From Bin80 sp026709335 (lineage in GTDB: Bacteria > Bacteroidota > Rhodothermia > Rhodothermales > Bin80): DNA of 64,000 nt. The position numbers and the translations under genes are program-made. The stretch lies in assembly GCA_965200825.1 (NCBI GenBank), contig OZ241385.1, positions 1,302,001-1,366,000 on the forward strand, given 5' to 3'. Shown one piece after another: positions 45,369 through 54,300 of this stretch; within the stretch, counting starts at the first letter, position 1, and every line of letters starts with the position of its first letter. Under the pieces are notes generated by a model that saw nothing but the letters and a program-made list of their open reading frames with translations, had not been told where the DNA came from and did not search any database.

Positions 45369-46532
45369 TTAGGCAGGCGGTATATACCTAGCATCTACCC
45401 ATTTTCTGACTTTTCCACTTTTTAGTGCAGTGAGAATGAAGTGGACTCCTACAGCACCATCTTGCACGCTCGGGAAATCCAGATCATTTGAATTTGGTGT
45501 TTCACCAGCTTGACAAGCTGCGATCGTTCTACCTGCATTCAAATAAATATTCGCAAACGCTTCCAAAAACGCTTCAGGGTGGCCACTCGGAAGGCGCGTA
45601 TTACGCTGCGCAGCAGCAGACAGATATTCATTGCCGCGCTTAAATACCTGTTCAGGGCCCTCCAACTCTCGATAATAAAGCCAATTCGGATGTTCCTGGA
45701 ACCACTGGAGCGATCCTGTTTCTCCATGCACACGAATATTAAGATTGTTTTCCTCTCCAATAGAAATCTGCGAAGCATGCAATACCCCCTTGGCTCCACC
45801 CTGGTAGTGAACCAATATGTTCGCATCATCATCAATGACTCGCCCTTCAACGAACGATGTAATATCCGCACAAATCTCTTCAAGTTTCAGACCTGTTACG
45901 TAACGAGCAAGGTTTTCTGCATGAGATCCAATATCTCCCAAGGCACCAGCACCGGCCCGTTTGGGGTCCGTTCGCCAGTCTGCCTGTTTGTGCCCCGATC
46001 GCTCAAGAGGTGTGGCAAGCCAGCCCTGTGGGTATTCAACAACAATCTTGCGCACAGTCCCAATTTTTCCCTCCTGAACCATTGCGCGGGCCTGTTTGAC
46101 CATGGGATAGCCCGTGTAATTATGGGTAAGCGCAAACACAAGGTCATGTTTTTTAACCAAATTGCAGAGTTCTTCAGCATCTTCCAGGGTATTGGTCATC
46201 GGCTTATCGCAGACGACATGAAATCCTGCCTCGAGAAAAGTTTTTGCTACCGGAAAATGCATATGATTCGGAGTTACAATAGAAACAAAATCAATTCCAT
46301 CCTCTCTTGCTGCTTCTTTTTCTGCCATATCCGAAAAAGATGCGTAGCATCGATCAGAGGCAAGAGCCAATTCTTTTCCCTGCGCCAGGGACTTTGCAGG
46401 ATCAGAAGAAAATGCACCCGCTACTAATTCCATGGTGCCATCAAGTGATGCAGCCATCCGATGCACATTCCCGATAAATGCTCCCGGTCCTCCCCCCACC
46501 ATGCCATAACGAAGTTTACGATTCAGAGCCAT
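45369..46532 (-). CDS. Gfo/Idh/MocA oxidoreductase, cytoplasmic
   Basis: A 387-aa dehydrogenase with no signal peptide. Seen: Y-G-M-V-G-G-G-P-G-A-F-I-G (nucleotide motif), H-V-V-C-D-K-P-M-T-N (D-K-P form of the E-K-P motif), L-G-D-I-G-S-H-A-E-N and A-D-W-R-T-D-P-K-R-A-G. The last two define the family with a conserved histidine pair near the active site. ATG 46532 immediately follows the stop of the upstream isomerase gene (0-bp gap), a strong sign of an operon. Substrate unknown; a keto-sugar or inosose is usual. Confidence 0.9.
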   Translation of the reverse strand: MALNRKLRYGMVGGGPGAFIGNVHRMAASLDGTMELVAGAFSSDPAKSLAQGKELALASDRCYASFSDMAEKEAAREDGIDFVSIVTPNHMHFPVAKTFLEAGFHVVCDKPMTNTLEDAEELCNLVKKHDLVFALTHNYTGYPMVKQARAMVQEGKIGTVRKIVVEYPQGWLATPLERSGHKQADWRTDPKRAGAGALGDIGSHAENLARYVTGLKLEEICADITSFVEGRVIDDDANILVHYQGGAKGVLHASQISIGEENNLNIRVHGETGSLQWFQEHPNWLYYRELEGPEQVFKRGNEYLSAAAQRNTRLPSGHPEAFLEAFANIYLNAGRTIAACQAGETPNSNDLDFPSVQDGAVGVHFILTALKSGKVRKWVDARYIPPA

Positions 46533-47399
46533 TTAGAATTCTAACGATTTTAGATGGTTAATGCTGATGCGAATGCTCTCTAACGCATCCGCAGGGTGAT
46601 CGTGTTCTACGAAGTAATGTTTCAGCCCTGCTGTTTTACTCTCTGCGAAAATAGCTGCAAAATCAATCTGTCCCTCGCCGACCGGAGCCATCTCCCGATC
46701 TTCTCCCATATCCTTGACATGACACAGTGGAAATCGTCCGGGATACCGCTCAAAGTATTCAACCGGATCACGATTTGCGTAGACAATCCAATACAGATCA
46801 AGCTCCATCAGGACCAACTCAGGATCAGTTTCTTCTATGAGCATGTCATAGGGAATAACCCCATTCTCGGCAGCTTCAAATTCAAATTCGTGATTGTGGT
46901 AAGCAAACTCAATGTCCACCTCCTTACATGCAGCTCCCACTTCATTAAAGAGCTTTACATGATTTTTGTACATGGCCATAGTCCGCTGATCTTCACTGAG
47001 CCAAGGGCAAACTATATACGAATGACCAATTCGTTGTGCGGCATCGATTACACGGGACAAATCATTCTGAAGCGCACCGATCGGTGCATGAACAGATGGG
47101 GCTAGCAGTCCAACTTCGTCAAAGAGTGCACGAATGTCATCTGGATTACGATCTGGGTCCCATACAGCTTCGACTTCATCGTACCCCATATCGGCTACGG
47201 CCCGAATCGTTTTTTCATAGTCACTTGACAAGAGGTTTCTGACTGTATATAATTGGACTCCTATTCGGTCAAGTGAACGCACACGAGATGAGAATTTGGT
47301 GAGATCGGATTTGGAGGTATTCTCAGACACAGAGCCAGTGATGGCGCCAACGGCTGCTGGAAGTATGACTGATGATTGAAGAAAGGTTCGTCTATTCAT
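46533..47399 (-). CDS. Sugar phosphate isomerase/epimerase, Tat-exported
   Basis: A 288-aa TIM-barrel protein with Tat signal M-N-R-R-T-F-L-Q-S-S-V-I-L-P-A-A-V-G-A. Seen: Y-D-E-V-E-A-V-W-D, F-A-Y-H-N-H-E-F-E, L-M-E-L-D-L-Y-W-I-V, C-H-V-K-D-M and V-E-H-D-H-P. The H-N-H-E-F and L-D-L-Y-W motifs are those of myo-inosose-2 dehydratase-like and 3-keto-sugar isomerase-like proteins. It begins 26 bp after the subunit-3 gene and abuts the Gfo/Idh gene; the run therefore mixes exported and cytoplasmic steps. Confidence 0.88.
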   Translation of the reverse strand: MNRRTFLQSSVILPAAVGAITGSVSENTSKSDLTKFSSRVRSLDRIGVQLYTVRNLLSSDYEKTIRAVADMGYDEVEAVWDPDRNPDDIRALFDEVGLLAPSVHAPIGALQNDLSRVIDAAQRIGHSYIVCPWLSEDQRTMAMYKNHVKLFNEVGAACKEVDIEFAYHNHEFEFEAAENGVIPYDMLIEETDPELVLMELDLYWIVYANRDPVEYFERYPGRFPLCHVKDMGEDREMAPVGEGQIDFAAIFAESKTAGLKHYFVEHDHPADALESIRISINHLKSLEF

Positions 47400-47424
47400 G
47401 ATGATTTGGATAATACATTCTTAT

Positions 47425-47991
47425 TCAGGCCCAAGTACGGCCAACTTCAGAAAAAGGAATATCTGGCTTGTAGACACCCATCGGGTTTAAGTGTAATTCC
47501 TGTGTAGCTCCGACCTCAGAAGTGTAATAGCCATATATAGTCAATGTCTTTATAGTTTCAAAGAAATTTGATGAGCTGTTGTCATCCTCTCCTTCCAATG
47601 TCTCAGCCTCCATTTGCGTTAGAATTTCGACTTGACTTCCTAAGTTCAGGTCAAGAAAAGAATCTTCCCCATAGGCACGAGCACGTTTCTCCACATCTTC
47701 TAGTCCAGACAAGAATTCTTCAGTTTCTCCTTCCTCTGACCAATCTGTAAGCATATTATCTATAAACTCATGTACCTTTGCTGTACGGGCGCCGGGGGTA
47801 TCCGTTTCTGGAATAATCAATTCAGACAGCGTCGCGACCAACTCATCACGGCCTTGAGTCAGGGTGCGAGCATTGAATGCTCCTCCATTTGTACCTGTGC
47901 CGCATCCTCCGAGAATTCCAGCAACCGTGGATGCTGAGACTGTTCCTCCTATCAATAAGCTAATGCGCTGTAATGCAGCTCTTCGATCCAT
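47425..47991 (-). CDS. Gluconate 2-dehydrogenase subunit 3 family protein
   Basis: A 188-aa protein of the Gluconate_2-dh3 family, the small (gamma) subunit of periplasmic FAD-dependent sugar dehydrogenases; it acts as chaperone and Tat-carrier for the catalytic GMC subunit. Seen: M-D-R-R-A-A-L-Q-R-I-S-L-L-I-G-G (Tat signal) with an early G-G-C-G, then L-S-E-L-I-I-P-E-T-D-T-P-G-A, F-I-D-N-M-L-T-D-W and Y-Y-T-S-E-V-G-A-T. The T-P-G-A and 'Y-Y-T-S-E' positions are the family landmarks. Its likely GMC partner is not adjacent but at 58900-60627. First gene of the minus-strand run. Confidence 0.88.
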   Translation of the reverse strand: MDRRAALQRISLLIGGTVSASTVAGILGGCGTGTNGGAFNARTLTQGRDELVATLSELIIPETDTPGARTAKVHEFIDNMLTDWSEEGETEEFLSGLEDVEKRARAYGEDSFLDLNLGSQVEILTQMEAETLEGEDDNSSSNFFETIKTLTIYGYYTSEVGATQELHLNPMGVYKPDIPFSEVGRTWA

Positions 47992-48639
47992 TACTGTCTA
48001 AATTTCAGTTCAATGATAATCTCTTTAAGAGTTGGCGGTTTCGTGATCAAGTAATCAAAGATGTAATGCCCGATCAAAAAAACAGTATTCATTTTCTCTC
48101 ATCAGGAACGTAACTCTGTGCCACAAATTGAGTTTCTTAATGTCTGGTATAGTAAGACGGCCGTCGGATACGGCTACAAGGGCGCTATGTGTAGATAAAG
48201 TTACGTCATTTCGTGTAGTTTGACCTATGGAGAGGCGATATGATCGTAAGGGTTGAACGCATGATTTCGGGTTCGTACGGAGCTGCCACAATCTAAAAAC
48301 GCGAGTTCATCGGCACGAAGCCGTCTATCGCAAGGCATTTGCGTGGGTTCTCCTACCGTGCCAATCGCTTCTCCATAAGTCAGGACGTACACATGTATAC
48401 GGATTGTCTATCTAGAGTCCGCCCGAAAATACGACTTTTCTGATTCCTCGGATCACTTTGGGGGTTGGCTGTTGAACTGAGTCTGGATTGAGGGTACATA
48501 ATGTGCGGTTTCAAGCTCTTTTTTGGGGGTAAATGGAGGGATTGATCTCTACACGATCACGAATTTGGGAAGTCCGGACATACCTTCCCCGTTCAGTTCA
48601 GGTGACTTCTTCAAAAATATTCCACATCCTGTAGTTTTA
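47992..48639. other. Intergenic region before the transposase remnants
   Basis: A 648-bp stretch without a credible gene. A 78-codon minus frame at 48055-48291 has no family or signal; it could be a chance frame or a decayed fragment. The stretch joins the sugar operon's promoter side (near 47992-48060) to the mobile-element debris that starts at 48640. Confidence 0.4.
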
Positions 48640-49185
48640 CTACGCCGCACGTCGGAGTCGTTGGCGTTTGCGCCGTTCGCGCTCCTGCGCCCGAATGATC
48701 GCTCCTAGTCGGTGGAGATTTGCCCCCACTACCGAGAGTGCAACAGCCCGTGTAAATGCTTCCTGACTCACCTCTCGTACCACATCCATCCTCCGATGAT
48801 TGAGATTGTTCATGCAGGATTCCACTGCCGAATGCTCCTTACGGGCTTCTTTGTAGGCCGTCGTATTCTGACGCGCACGCTCCGCCTTGTCGAGATATCC
48901 CTTCTTTGACATGCCGGTGACCTCTAACAGATGATCCAGCTCCTGTCGCACTTCGGGGCTGTAAAAGGACAGATCAAACGAACAGGTGAACTTGAATTCC
49001 GGGAACTGCGCCTGCACCTTTTTCATCAACTCGACCGCAATGTCTTTATCGGTCCCGGTCCATAGAATCCCATGCCCCAGGACAAATTGATGCTCATCCT
49101 CTACCACGGCAACCGGAACCCCCAACTCCTGCAAGATCCCTGCCTTGCCTTTTACAATCCAGCGCGTAAAGGGCTTGAAAATAGG
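48640..49185 (-). mobile_element. ISNCY-like transposase, C-terminal remnant
   Basis: A frame on the minus strand, open from about 49185 to 48640 (ATG-based part 164 aa), corresponds to the last part of a DDE transposase of ISNCY-like elements. Seen: I-V-K-G-K-A-G-I-L-Q-E-L-G-V-P-V and the late K-E-H-S-A-V-E-S-C-M-N-N-L-N-H-R-R, where Glu is the third catalytic acid, then A-V-A-L-S-V-V-G-A-N-L-H-R-L-G. The N-terminal half with two catalytic aspartates is missing and no terminal repeats are recognisable. Dead element. Confidence 0.7.
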
Positions 49186-49464
49186 GGGGACTCTCTACCA
49201 TTTTACCAAAATTTAAGACGCAAAAACAGCGTATTTTTTTTGCGAGCTCATTCACTGAAGTGATTTCTGACGATGGAGGGCAAAAAACTATTTTTTGTCG
49301 CTCTGATTTCATCTAAACTTTGTTTGATCGCATCCTACTACGCTAAAGGGCGCGAGAGAGGAGGTTCAACTCATCAGAATTAGACTTATGACCCTCTTTT
49401 GCTTGGAACTCCCAGGATCGCCTCCTATCCTCTTTGCATCAAAGAAAGATTGGAGGGGCTGAAC

Positions 49465-50471
49465 TTACGAGGTATGGGAGGCCATGGTTTGACGGCTGGG
49501 ATCATAGAGTGTTTGATCTCGAAGCATTGCGCAGGCTACGGCGAGTAGCCGATCTGCAACCGATCGCAGCGATCGTCCATGGCCATGGCCTCGTTTCCGC
49601 AGCGCTTTGTACTTGGCTTTACTGACGGGGTCATGTTGCGTGGAGACTCTACTCCAATGATAGACTGAATTTGCCAAACGTGCATGATGAGCTTTTCGTT
49701 GCACTACTCTGTGGCTTTTTCCAGATCACTTGGTTACAGGAGCGGTGCCACACAAGCATCTTAGAGCCTGGTAATCCCGTGTTTTGATCGCCGAGGAAGC
49801 CTCCGAGAGAAGGGTTGCTCTGCGCTCAGGCGCCGGATCCGATGTTCCTTGAGTACTTTCTGCACAGAACTGAGTCGAACCCTACGGGCGCGTGCAGGGA
49901 TTGGGATGAGGATCCACAGAGCCATCAATACGGGAGAATAAAGATCGAATTTGAGGTCAAAGAACTGCGGGAAGTAGCGCCAGAGCTGCGATCTGAGCTG
50001 ATGCGTGAGACGGGTACGCTGGACGATCAAGTCATCCTTCATCCTGGACCATTCACGTAACTGAATGATTTCCGGATCCGCTGGGTCCAGCTCACGCAGA
50101 CAGCCAGGATCGGTGCGGAGGGCATCCGCAAGTACACGCGCGTCCCGGCGATCATCTTTGGCCCCGGCAGGCGAAAACCGATCCCGAAATCGATCCAGCT
50201 GCTTGGGGTTGATTGAAAACACCTGAATTCCGCGCTCCATCAAGCTCTCCACCACCGGACCATGTGGAACTTCAATACTGGCAGCGATGTCGGTCGGATC
50301 ACAGCCTGTGACGTCAATCACCCAGTCCAGCATTTGATGGAGTCCTTCCCCAGAGTGTGGGAACGCCCTCTCTCCGAGAACATGGCCCTCTCGGTCCAGA
50401 ATACATACCTGATGAGACTCAGAGCCCCAATCAAGTCCGGCAAACATGGTAAATCGAACTCTTTCTGACAT
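49465..50471 (-). pseudogene. IS110-family transposase, frameshifted
   Basis: Two minus-strand frames make one IS110-type transposase. N-terminal DEDD domain from 50471: F-A-G-L-D-W-G-S-E-S-H, A-S-I-E-V-P-H-G-P-V-V-E, D-R-R-D-A-R-V-L-A-D-A-L-R-T. C-terminal transposase_20 part to 49465: S-V-Y-H-W-S-R-V, L-R-K-R-G-H-G-H-G-R-S-L-R-S-V-A-D-R-L-L. Between them (near 49780) the frame shifts, C-G-T-A-P-V-T-K is followed by a stop, and the family's central spacer is shortened. So the element cannot move by itself. IS110 elements have no terminal inverted repeats, which fits with none being seen. Confidence 0.85.
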
Positions 50472-50591
50472 GATTTAAGTATATTTAGGATTGGAGTTTC
50501 GTGGGTCGCCATGACGTTCATCTGCCCCTGTATCGGTGCTCAACAGCACATACTCTCTACTGGATGTATATCATGGACCTCCCTGAGGCAC

Positions 50592-50707
50592 AGTTCCCCC
50601 CCCCCCAGGCGCTCAAGACGCAGGGGGCATCAGGTTGCTCCCAGGGAGAGACCCACGTTTTAATGATGCAGACTTGTTCAACTTTTCTGGTATCCTGAAA
50701 GCTCAGA
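50592..50707 (+). repeat. Inverted 115-bp repeat, left copy
   Basis: A block containing AGGCGCTCAAGACGCAGG, GCATCAGGTTGCTCCCAGGG and GATGCAGACTTGTTCAACTT. The reverse complement of 54301-54412 matches it along its whole length with few differences. Left copy has a C-run (12 C, 50596-50606) where the right copy has CCCTCCC. No coding potential is evident. It stands about 270 bp before an IS4/IS1634-type transposase remnant. Confidence 0.85.
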
Positions 50708-50887
50708 TTTGTCCAGCTGAAATTCAAAACCTCTCAACCAATTGACAAATCCTCACCGCAATGAATACCTAAACAATGAACTTAAATCAACATCTCGTAT
50801 AATATACAGGGGTAAGTTCAGATCCACCTGCACAGTGAGGCAAAGCAGGCTGGTAGTGATCAGATTCTCCAAAGGAAGCGGACGGAA

Positions 50888-50913
50888 TTCAAATAGGCGA
50901 TCGCCTATTTGAA
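50888..50913. repeat. Perfect 26-bp palindrome containing GCGATCGC
   Basis: TTCAAATAGGCGA joined directly to TCGCCTATTTGAA: every base pairs with its mirror. It lies 65 bp before the transposase remnant at 50979, in the non-coding part of the 50472-50978 gap. Could be part of a decayed insertion-sequence promoter region, or a binding site; no T-run follows, so not a clear terminator. Confidence 0.7.
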
Positions 50914-50978
50914 CGAAGGGCTTTCGATCAAGGGGGTGCCCGAAAAAGCATGCAGTGATTGAATAGAAGATTGGGCGG

Positions 50979-51554
50979 TTGACCGAGAAGTACAAAAAGG
51001 TGGCCTATCAGTACGAGGTCAAGGTCATCAAAAGCAAGAATGGTTCAACTGCGAACTCGATCCGGATTCAGAAACGTTCCGCCTTTGACGAATGTACGGA
51101 TGCATCGGGGGGATATATAATCCGCACCAGTCATACGGACTGGGATTGCAAGACAGTTGCACAGACCTACTGGAGATTGGGAGAGATTGAACAGACCTTT
51201 CGGACCATGAAATCCGATCTGAGCCTGCGTCCGATTTACCACCGCAAAAAACTGCGGATTGAGGCGCATCTGTTTTTGTATATTCTTGCCTTTCATACCG
51301 CGCATCTGATTCGGAGTAAACTTCGAGATCATCAGATCTACAGCAGCTGGGGAACGATCAAGGTCAATCATCAGAACCGAGTGACGACCGTTCTTCTGCA
51401 AAACGAGATCTACTGTATCCTGCTCAAGCAAGATGCAAAACTGAAGCCGTTTGCGCAAAAAGTCTTCAAAGCGATGGGGCTAAGATTGGGTAGAAAACCA
51501 AGGCAAAAGGCCAATAGAAAAGGACGAGCAAATTTAGAAAAAACACCGAATTAA
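50979..51554 (+). mobile_element. IS4/IS1634-type transposase, C-terminal remnant
   Basis: A 191-aa frame matching the last part of IS1634-like DDE transposases: G-Y-I-I-R-T-S-H-T-D-W-D, the Y-x2-R/L-x-E-I-E-Q-T-F-R-T-M-K-S-D-L signature (third acidic residue region) with L-R-P-I-Y-H-R, then E-A-H-L-F-L-Y-I-L-A-F-H-T-A-H-L-I-R and S-S-W-G-T-I-K. The first half of the protein is absent; sequence before 50979 is only weakly readable as decayed transposase. ATG 50979 is thus not a true start. Confidence 0.75.
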
Positions 51555-51705
51555 TGATGTTCAGGACAGATTCCCTGAAAATGGGAACCACCAAAACTCA
51601 TGAAAAAAATCCACTACAAATTGCAAAATTACATCTCATAAAACAAGTATAAAGGTAACCGATTATGCATGATTCCTATCATTTGTACAAAAGTATGCGT
51701 TTCAA

Positions 51706-52386
51706 CTAGTTTTGAAACAGTTCATCCATTAACAAACGTATCTCTTTAGGAATGCCAGAGCATAATTCCTCCCATTCTTCAGGGCGATCTTCGCCAGCAT
51801 TCACGAGAACTTCTCCTGCCTGACACCATGTACCAACGTTAGGGCAGGGGTTTTCTACATCTTTACACCCACCTCGTATTGCCATTCCTCCACAAATCTC
51901 ACATTCAGGAGGTTTTTCACTTGAGTTAAACAGATTACGAACATAGTCTTGTCCACCCGTATCGTACACATCAGAGAGCAGTTTGCGAGCCTTGGGGTGT
52001 GCAGGATCCTCTAATGATTCATACATACGTATCAATATCTTCGTAGATTTGGTATATGGAATCCCGCGCCCATGATCTTTTGAAGCTATAAGCAGTGCTA
52101 ATCCTGCTCGCATAGATTGTATATAGTTCCCGTCACGCACAATACGCCCTAATTCTTCCGCAAAAGCATCCAATTCATCGGCTGGTAGCACATCATATAC
52201 TTGAAGCAAAACTGCCTCAGCAGGATCTTCTGTACCATCAGTATCCGCCATGATTAATTCTAGTGCTCGTTCAGGTGTGGGTGCCACCCACTGCCCATCT
52301 TCCATTACTTTCCCTTTCTTATAGAATTGGGCATGGACTTGTACTGCAAATACACTGATAAGAGAAAGAACTATAACTTTTTTCAT
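51706..52386 (-). CDS. Hypothetical secreted protein with C-terminal cysteine cluster
   Basis: A 226-aa exported protein; signal peptide 1-20 (K-K-V-I-V-L-S-L-I-S-V-F-A-V-Q-V-H-A-Q). The middle is helical and acidic (for example P-E-R-A-L-E-L-I-M, D-E-L-D-A-F-A-E-E-L-G), in the style of a helical-repeat protein. The end holds C-E-I-C-G-G-M, G-G-C-K, P-C-P and T-W-C: six cysteines that could bind a metal or pair as disulfides. No family recognised. It follows the frameshifted lipoprotein gene by 18 bp and is probably co-transcribed with it. Confidence 0.6.
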   Translation of the reverse strand: MKKVIVLSLISVFAVQVHAQFYKKGKVMEDGQWVAPTPERALELIMADTDGTEDPAEAVLLQVYDVLPADELDAFAEELGRIVRDGNYIQSMRAGLALLIASKDHGRGIPYTKSTKILIRMYESLEDPAHPKARKLLSDVYDTGGQDYVRNLFNSSEKPPECEICGGMAIRGGCKDVENPCPNVGTWCQAGEVLVNAGEDRPEEWEELCSGIPKEIRLLMDELFQN

Positions 52387-52404
52387 TTTGATATAGAATT
52401 AGAA

Positions 52405-53769
52405 TTAGCAACCAAATGGATCTCCTGGTGGGTGACCAGCTCCCCCGAGTATGGCAAACTCCCAACGACCGGAAAAATGATTCCATACTTTCGAAATACT
52501 GGTCACGGGATTCCCCGCTTTACCTGACTTGAGAAAATGACCTTTGTAAAACTCGCTCCACGCTTTTTCCCATTTGGCTTTGACATTGACTTCCGTTCCA
52601 GTAATACCTTCCATCTCAGTCATTGCTTTCTGCCCCTTGGAACCGCTAAGGCATGCATTATACCCGGCTTCGTGAAACTTTTCGTGACGAATTACATCAG
52701 CCACAAAAGACTCCATCACGGACAAAGAACCGCAGTACTTGTTTACAGTGTAAGTATTTTCGCTACTTCCTAAACCCGTTTCAGATGAGACGCATGTTTT
52801 GTTTGCTCCAGAATACTTAGCCCCTGCACTGGAAAAATCTGAATGAACAAATAATCCCGCAGGTATCTCTGGAGGTTGACTGGTCATGAAATCTCCCTTC
52901 CACGGACCAGTCCCCGGGTAAGGAGAAGACATTTCAGATGGTTCTTTGTATACGACATAGAGGCCATAAAAATTTTCCATATATCTATATATTGGCGATG
53001 CACTCAATGGCGTTACACGCCAACCCGACCGTGCACTTACCGAGATTGTTTGCCCCGTACTCCAAGACAAGGTATCCGAATCAACAGATACCGTAACATA
53101 CGCATCAGAAGTCGCCCTTCCTTTCCACGAAGAGCCAGTGGTTGACGCTTTTGCCCCAATACTAGAACTCCAACTATAGGTATATTGACCTGTCACGTTG
53201 TTACCGGCTTTGGTGGCAGTTACTGTACAACTACCTTGCTCCCCTCTCGTTACCTCGGTACCGCAATTTAATTCAAATTGAACGCCGTCCTTGCTTCCAC
53301 TGTTACCCCCACCGCTTCCTCCCGGGCCGCCCCCGCCTCCCGAACCACCATCATCTCCTCCATCCCCTCCACAACCTGAAGTGCAAACACATGTAATTTC
53401 AATCTTGGCAGGAATATGAGTACACCCTTCATTAGAATCCCCAACACATACATCCCCACCTCTCACGTAGTCACTTACCCAGCAAAAATATGTCTTCGCC
53501 TGTGCCTTCCCCGATTTATGAATTTCACGCAATACCATATCAATTGGCTGAGGGTCCTTGCCCGGTTCATACAGCAATGTCTTTGTAGATGCGTACCCTA
53601 TTGTATACTCTGCCACCAATATTTGCCGGTTCCCAAAATCTCCAACCAACCATTGTGTCACATAGTCCCTGAACAGGGAAGCATCTAAATCTGGTGCGAC
53701 AAATTCAACCAGCTGACCTGAGAGAATTCTTCCTTCTGCGTCCACATCTGCAACCAATGTGCGGACCAC
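52405..53769 (-). CDS. C-terminal part of a frameshifted lipoprotein with HExxH motif
   Basis: A 454-aa frame starting at GTG 53769 that appears to be the continuation of the frame at 53783-54127. Seen: A-S-V-V-R-T-L-V-A-D-V-D at the junction, a cysteine-rich stretch, then a Gly-Ser-rich linker (about residues 133-160), an Ig-like beta domain (C-x9-C, Y-T-Y-S-W-S-S) and, near the end, V-I-R-H-E-K-F-H-E-A-G (HExxHxxG, residues 362-369, DNA 52663-52686). HExxHxxG is a zinc-peptidase-type motif, but no third ligand can be assigned with certainty. The frame change occurs at a run of seven C (around 53790). The gene product is expected at the cell surface. Confidence 0.6.
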   Translation of the reverse strand: MVRTLVADVDAEGRILSGQLVEFVAPDLDASLFRDYVTQWLVGDFGNRQILVAEYTIGYASTKTLLYEPGKDPQPIDMVLREIHKSGKAQAKTYFCWVSDYVRGGDVCVGDSNEGCTHIPAKIEITCVCTSGCGGDGGDDGGSGGGGGPGGSGGGNSGSKDGVQFELNCGTEVTRGEQGSCTVTATKAGNNVTGQYTYSWSSSIGAKASTTGSSWKGRATSDAYVTVSVDSDTLSWSTGQTISVSARSGWRVTPLSASPIYRYMENFYGLYVVYKEPSEMSSPYPGTGPWKGDFMTSQPPEIPAGLFVHSDFSSAGAKYSGANKTCVSSETGLGSSENTYTVNKYCGSLSVMESFVADVIRHEKFHEAGYNACLSGSKGQKAMTEMEGITGTEVNVKAKWEKAWSEFYKGHFLKSGKAGNPVTSISKVWNHFSGRWEFAILGGAGHPPGDPFGC

Positions 53770-53782
53770 CGAAGCCCAAGGA

Positions 53783-54127
53783 TCAGAGGGGGGGCGTTGA
53801 ATGGCCTTTCAGTACCGTAGCAGCGAAATATCCGCCAGCCCCATTGTCCCATACCTCCATCTTACCCCAATCCGGAGGATGCTGGCGCACCATTGCAGCA
53901 AGAACAGCTGCAATGGTGCTATCACTATCCATTTTGTTGGATATGATTGATAAAATCGGCGGAATCTCCTTCTCCTCTTGTAGGGTAGCGTCATACCATT
54001 TCTGAACTCGTTCAAACTTATCCTCCGATAAATCTACATCCGGGGTGAAAGAACTGTCGCAAGATGCAATTAACAGAACACTAAAAACCACTAAAAGAGC
54101 AAGCAGGCTACGAAGAAGAATAGGCAT
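53783..54127 (-). CDS. N-terminal part of the frameshifted lipoprotein
   Basis: From ATG 54127: hydrophobic signal (L-L-R-S-L-L-A-L-L-V-V-F-S-V-L-L) ending I-A-S-C, a good lipobox. Acidic region follows (D-V-D-L-S-E-D-K-F-E-R-V), then W-Y-D-A-T-L and V-W-D-N-G-A-G-G-Y-F-A-A-T-V-L-K-G-H-S-T. In this frame it stops directly after the C7 run. Removing or adding a base at that run joins it to P-P-S-D-P-W-A-S-V-V-R-T-L of the next frame, giving one protein of about 573 aa. An upstream ATG (54217) in the same frame lacks signal features. No family is recognised. Confidence 0.6.
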   Translation of the reverse strand: MPILLRSLLALLVVFSVLLIASCDSSFTPDVDLSEDKFERVQKWYDATLQEEKEIPPILSIISNKMDSDSTIAAVLAAMVRQHPPDWGKMEVWDNGAGGYFAATVLKGHSTPPL

Positions 54128-54300
54128 TGGGCAATGATGGTTTGATGAAGGATGTACCCCTTTTGCCCGATTTAAGTTCCACGGCATAGTAATGACATCC
54201 ACTGTACTTGATTTCACTCAAGAGCTGGAATCTCCGATTGGTACTACTACGATTGTTGTGGATAAAGCGCCAGATCTCCGCAGAAGAAGAGGATAGCGGA

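Noticed and set aside
45510..46427. A 305-codon plus-strand open frame
   Set aside because: It lies wholly antisense to a clear Gfo/Idh/MocA gene, is rich in Arg/Ile/Phe in an unprotein-like way and has no motif.
46596..47105. A 169-codon plus-strand frame
   Set aside because: Antisense shadow of the isomerase gene at 46533-47399.
48055..48291. A 78-codon minus-strand frame in the gap before the transposase remnants
   Set aside because: No family, no ribosome site, no conserved pattern; kept only as part of the gap description.
50753..50995. An 80-codon minus-strand frame over the palindrome
   Set aside because: It crosses the perfect palindrome and lies antisense to decayed transposase sequence.
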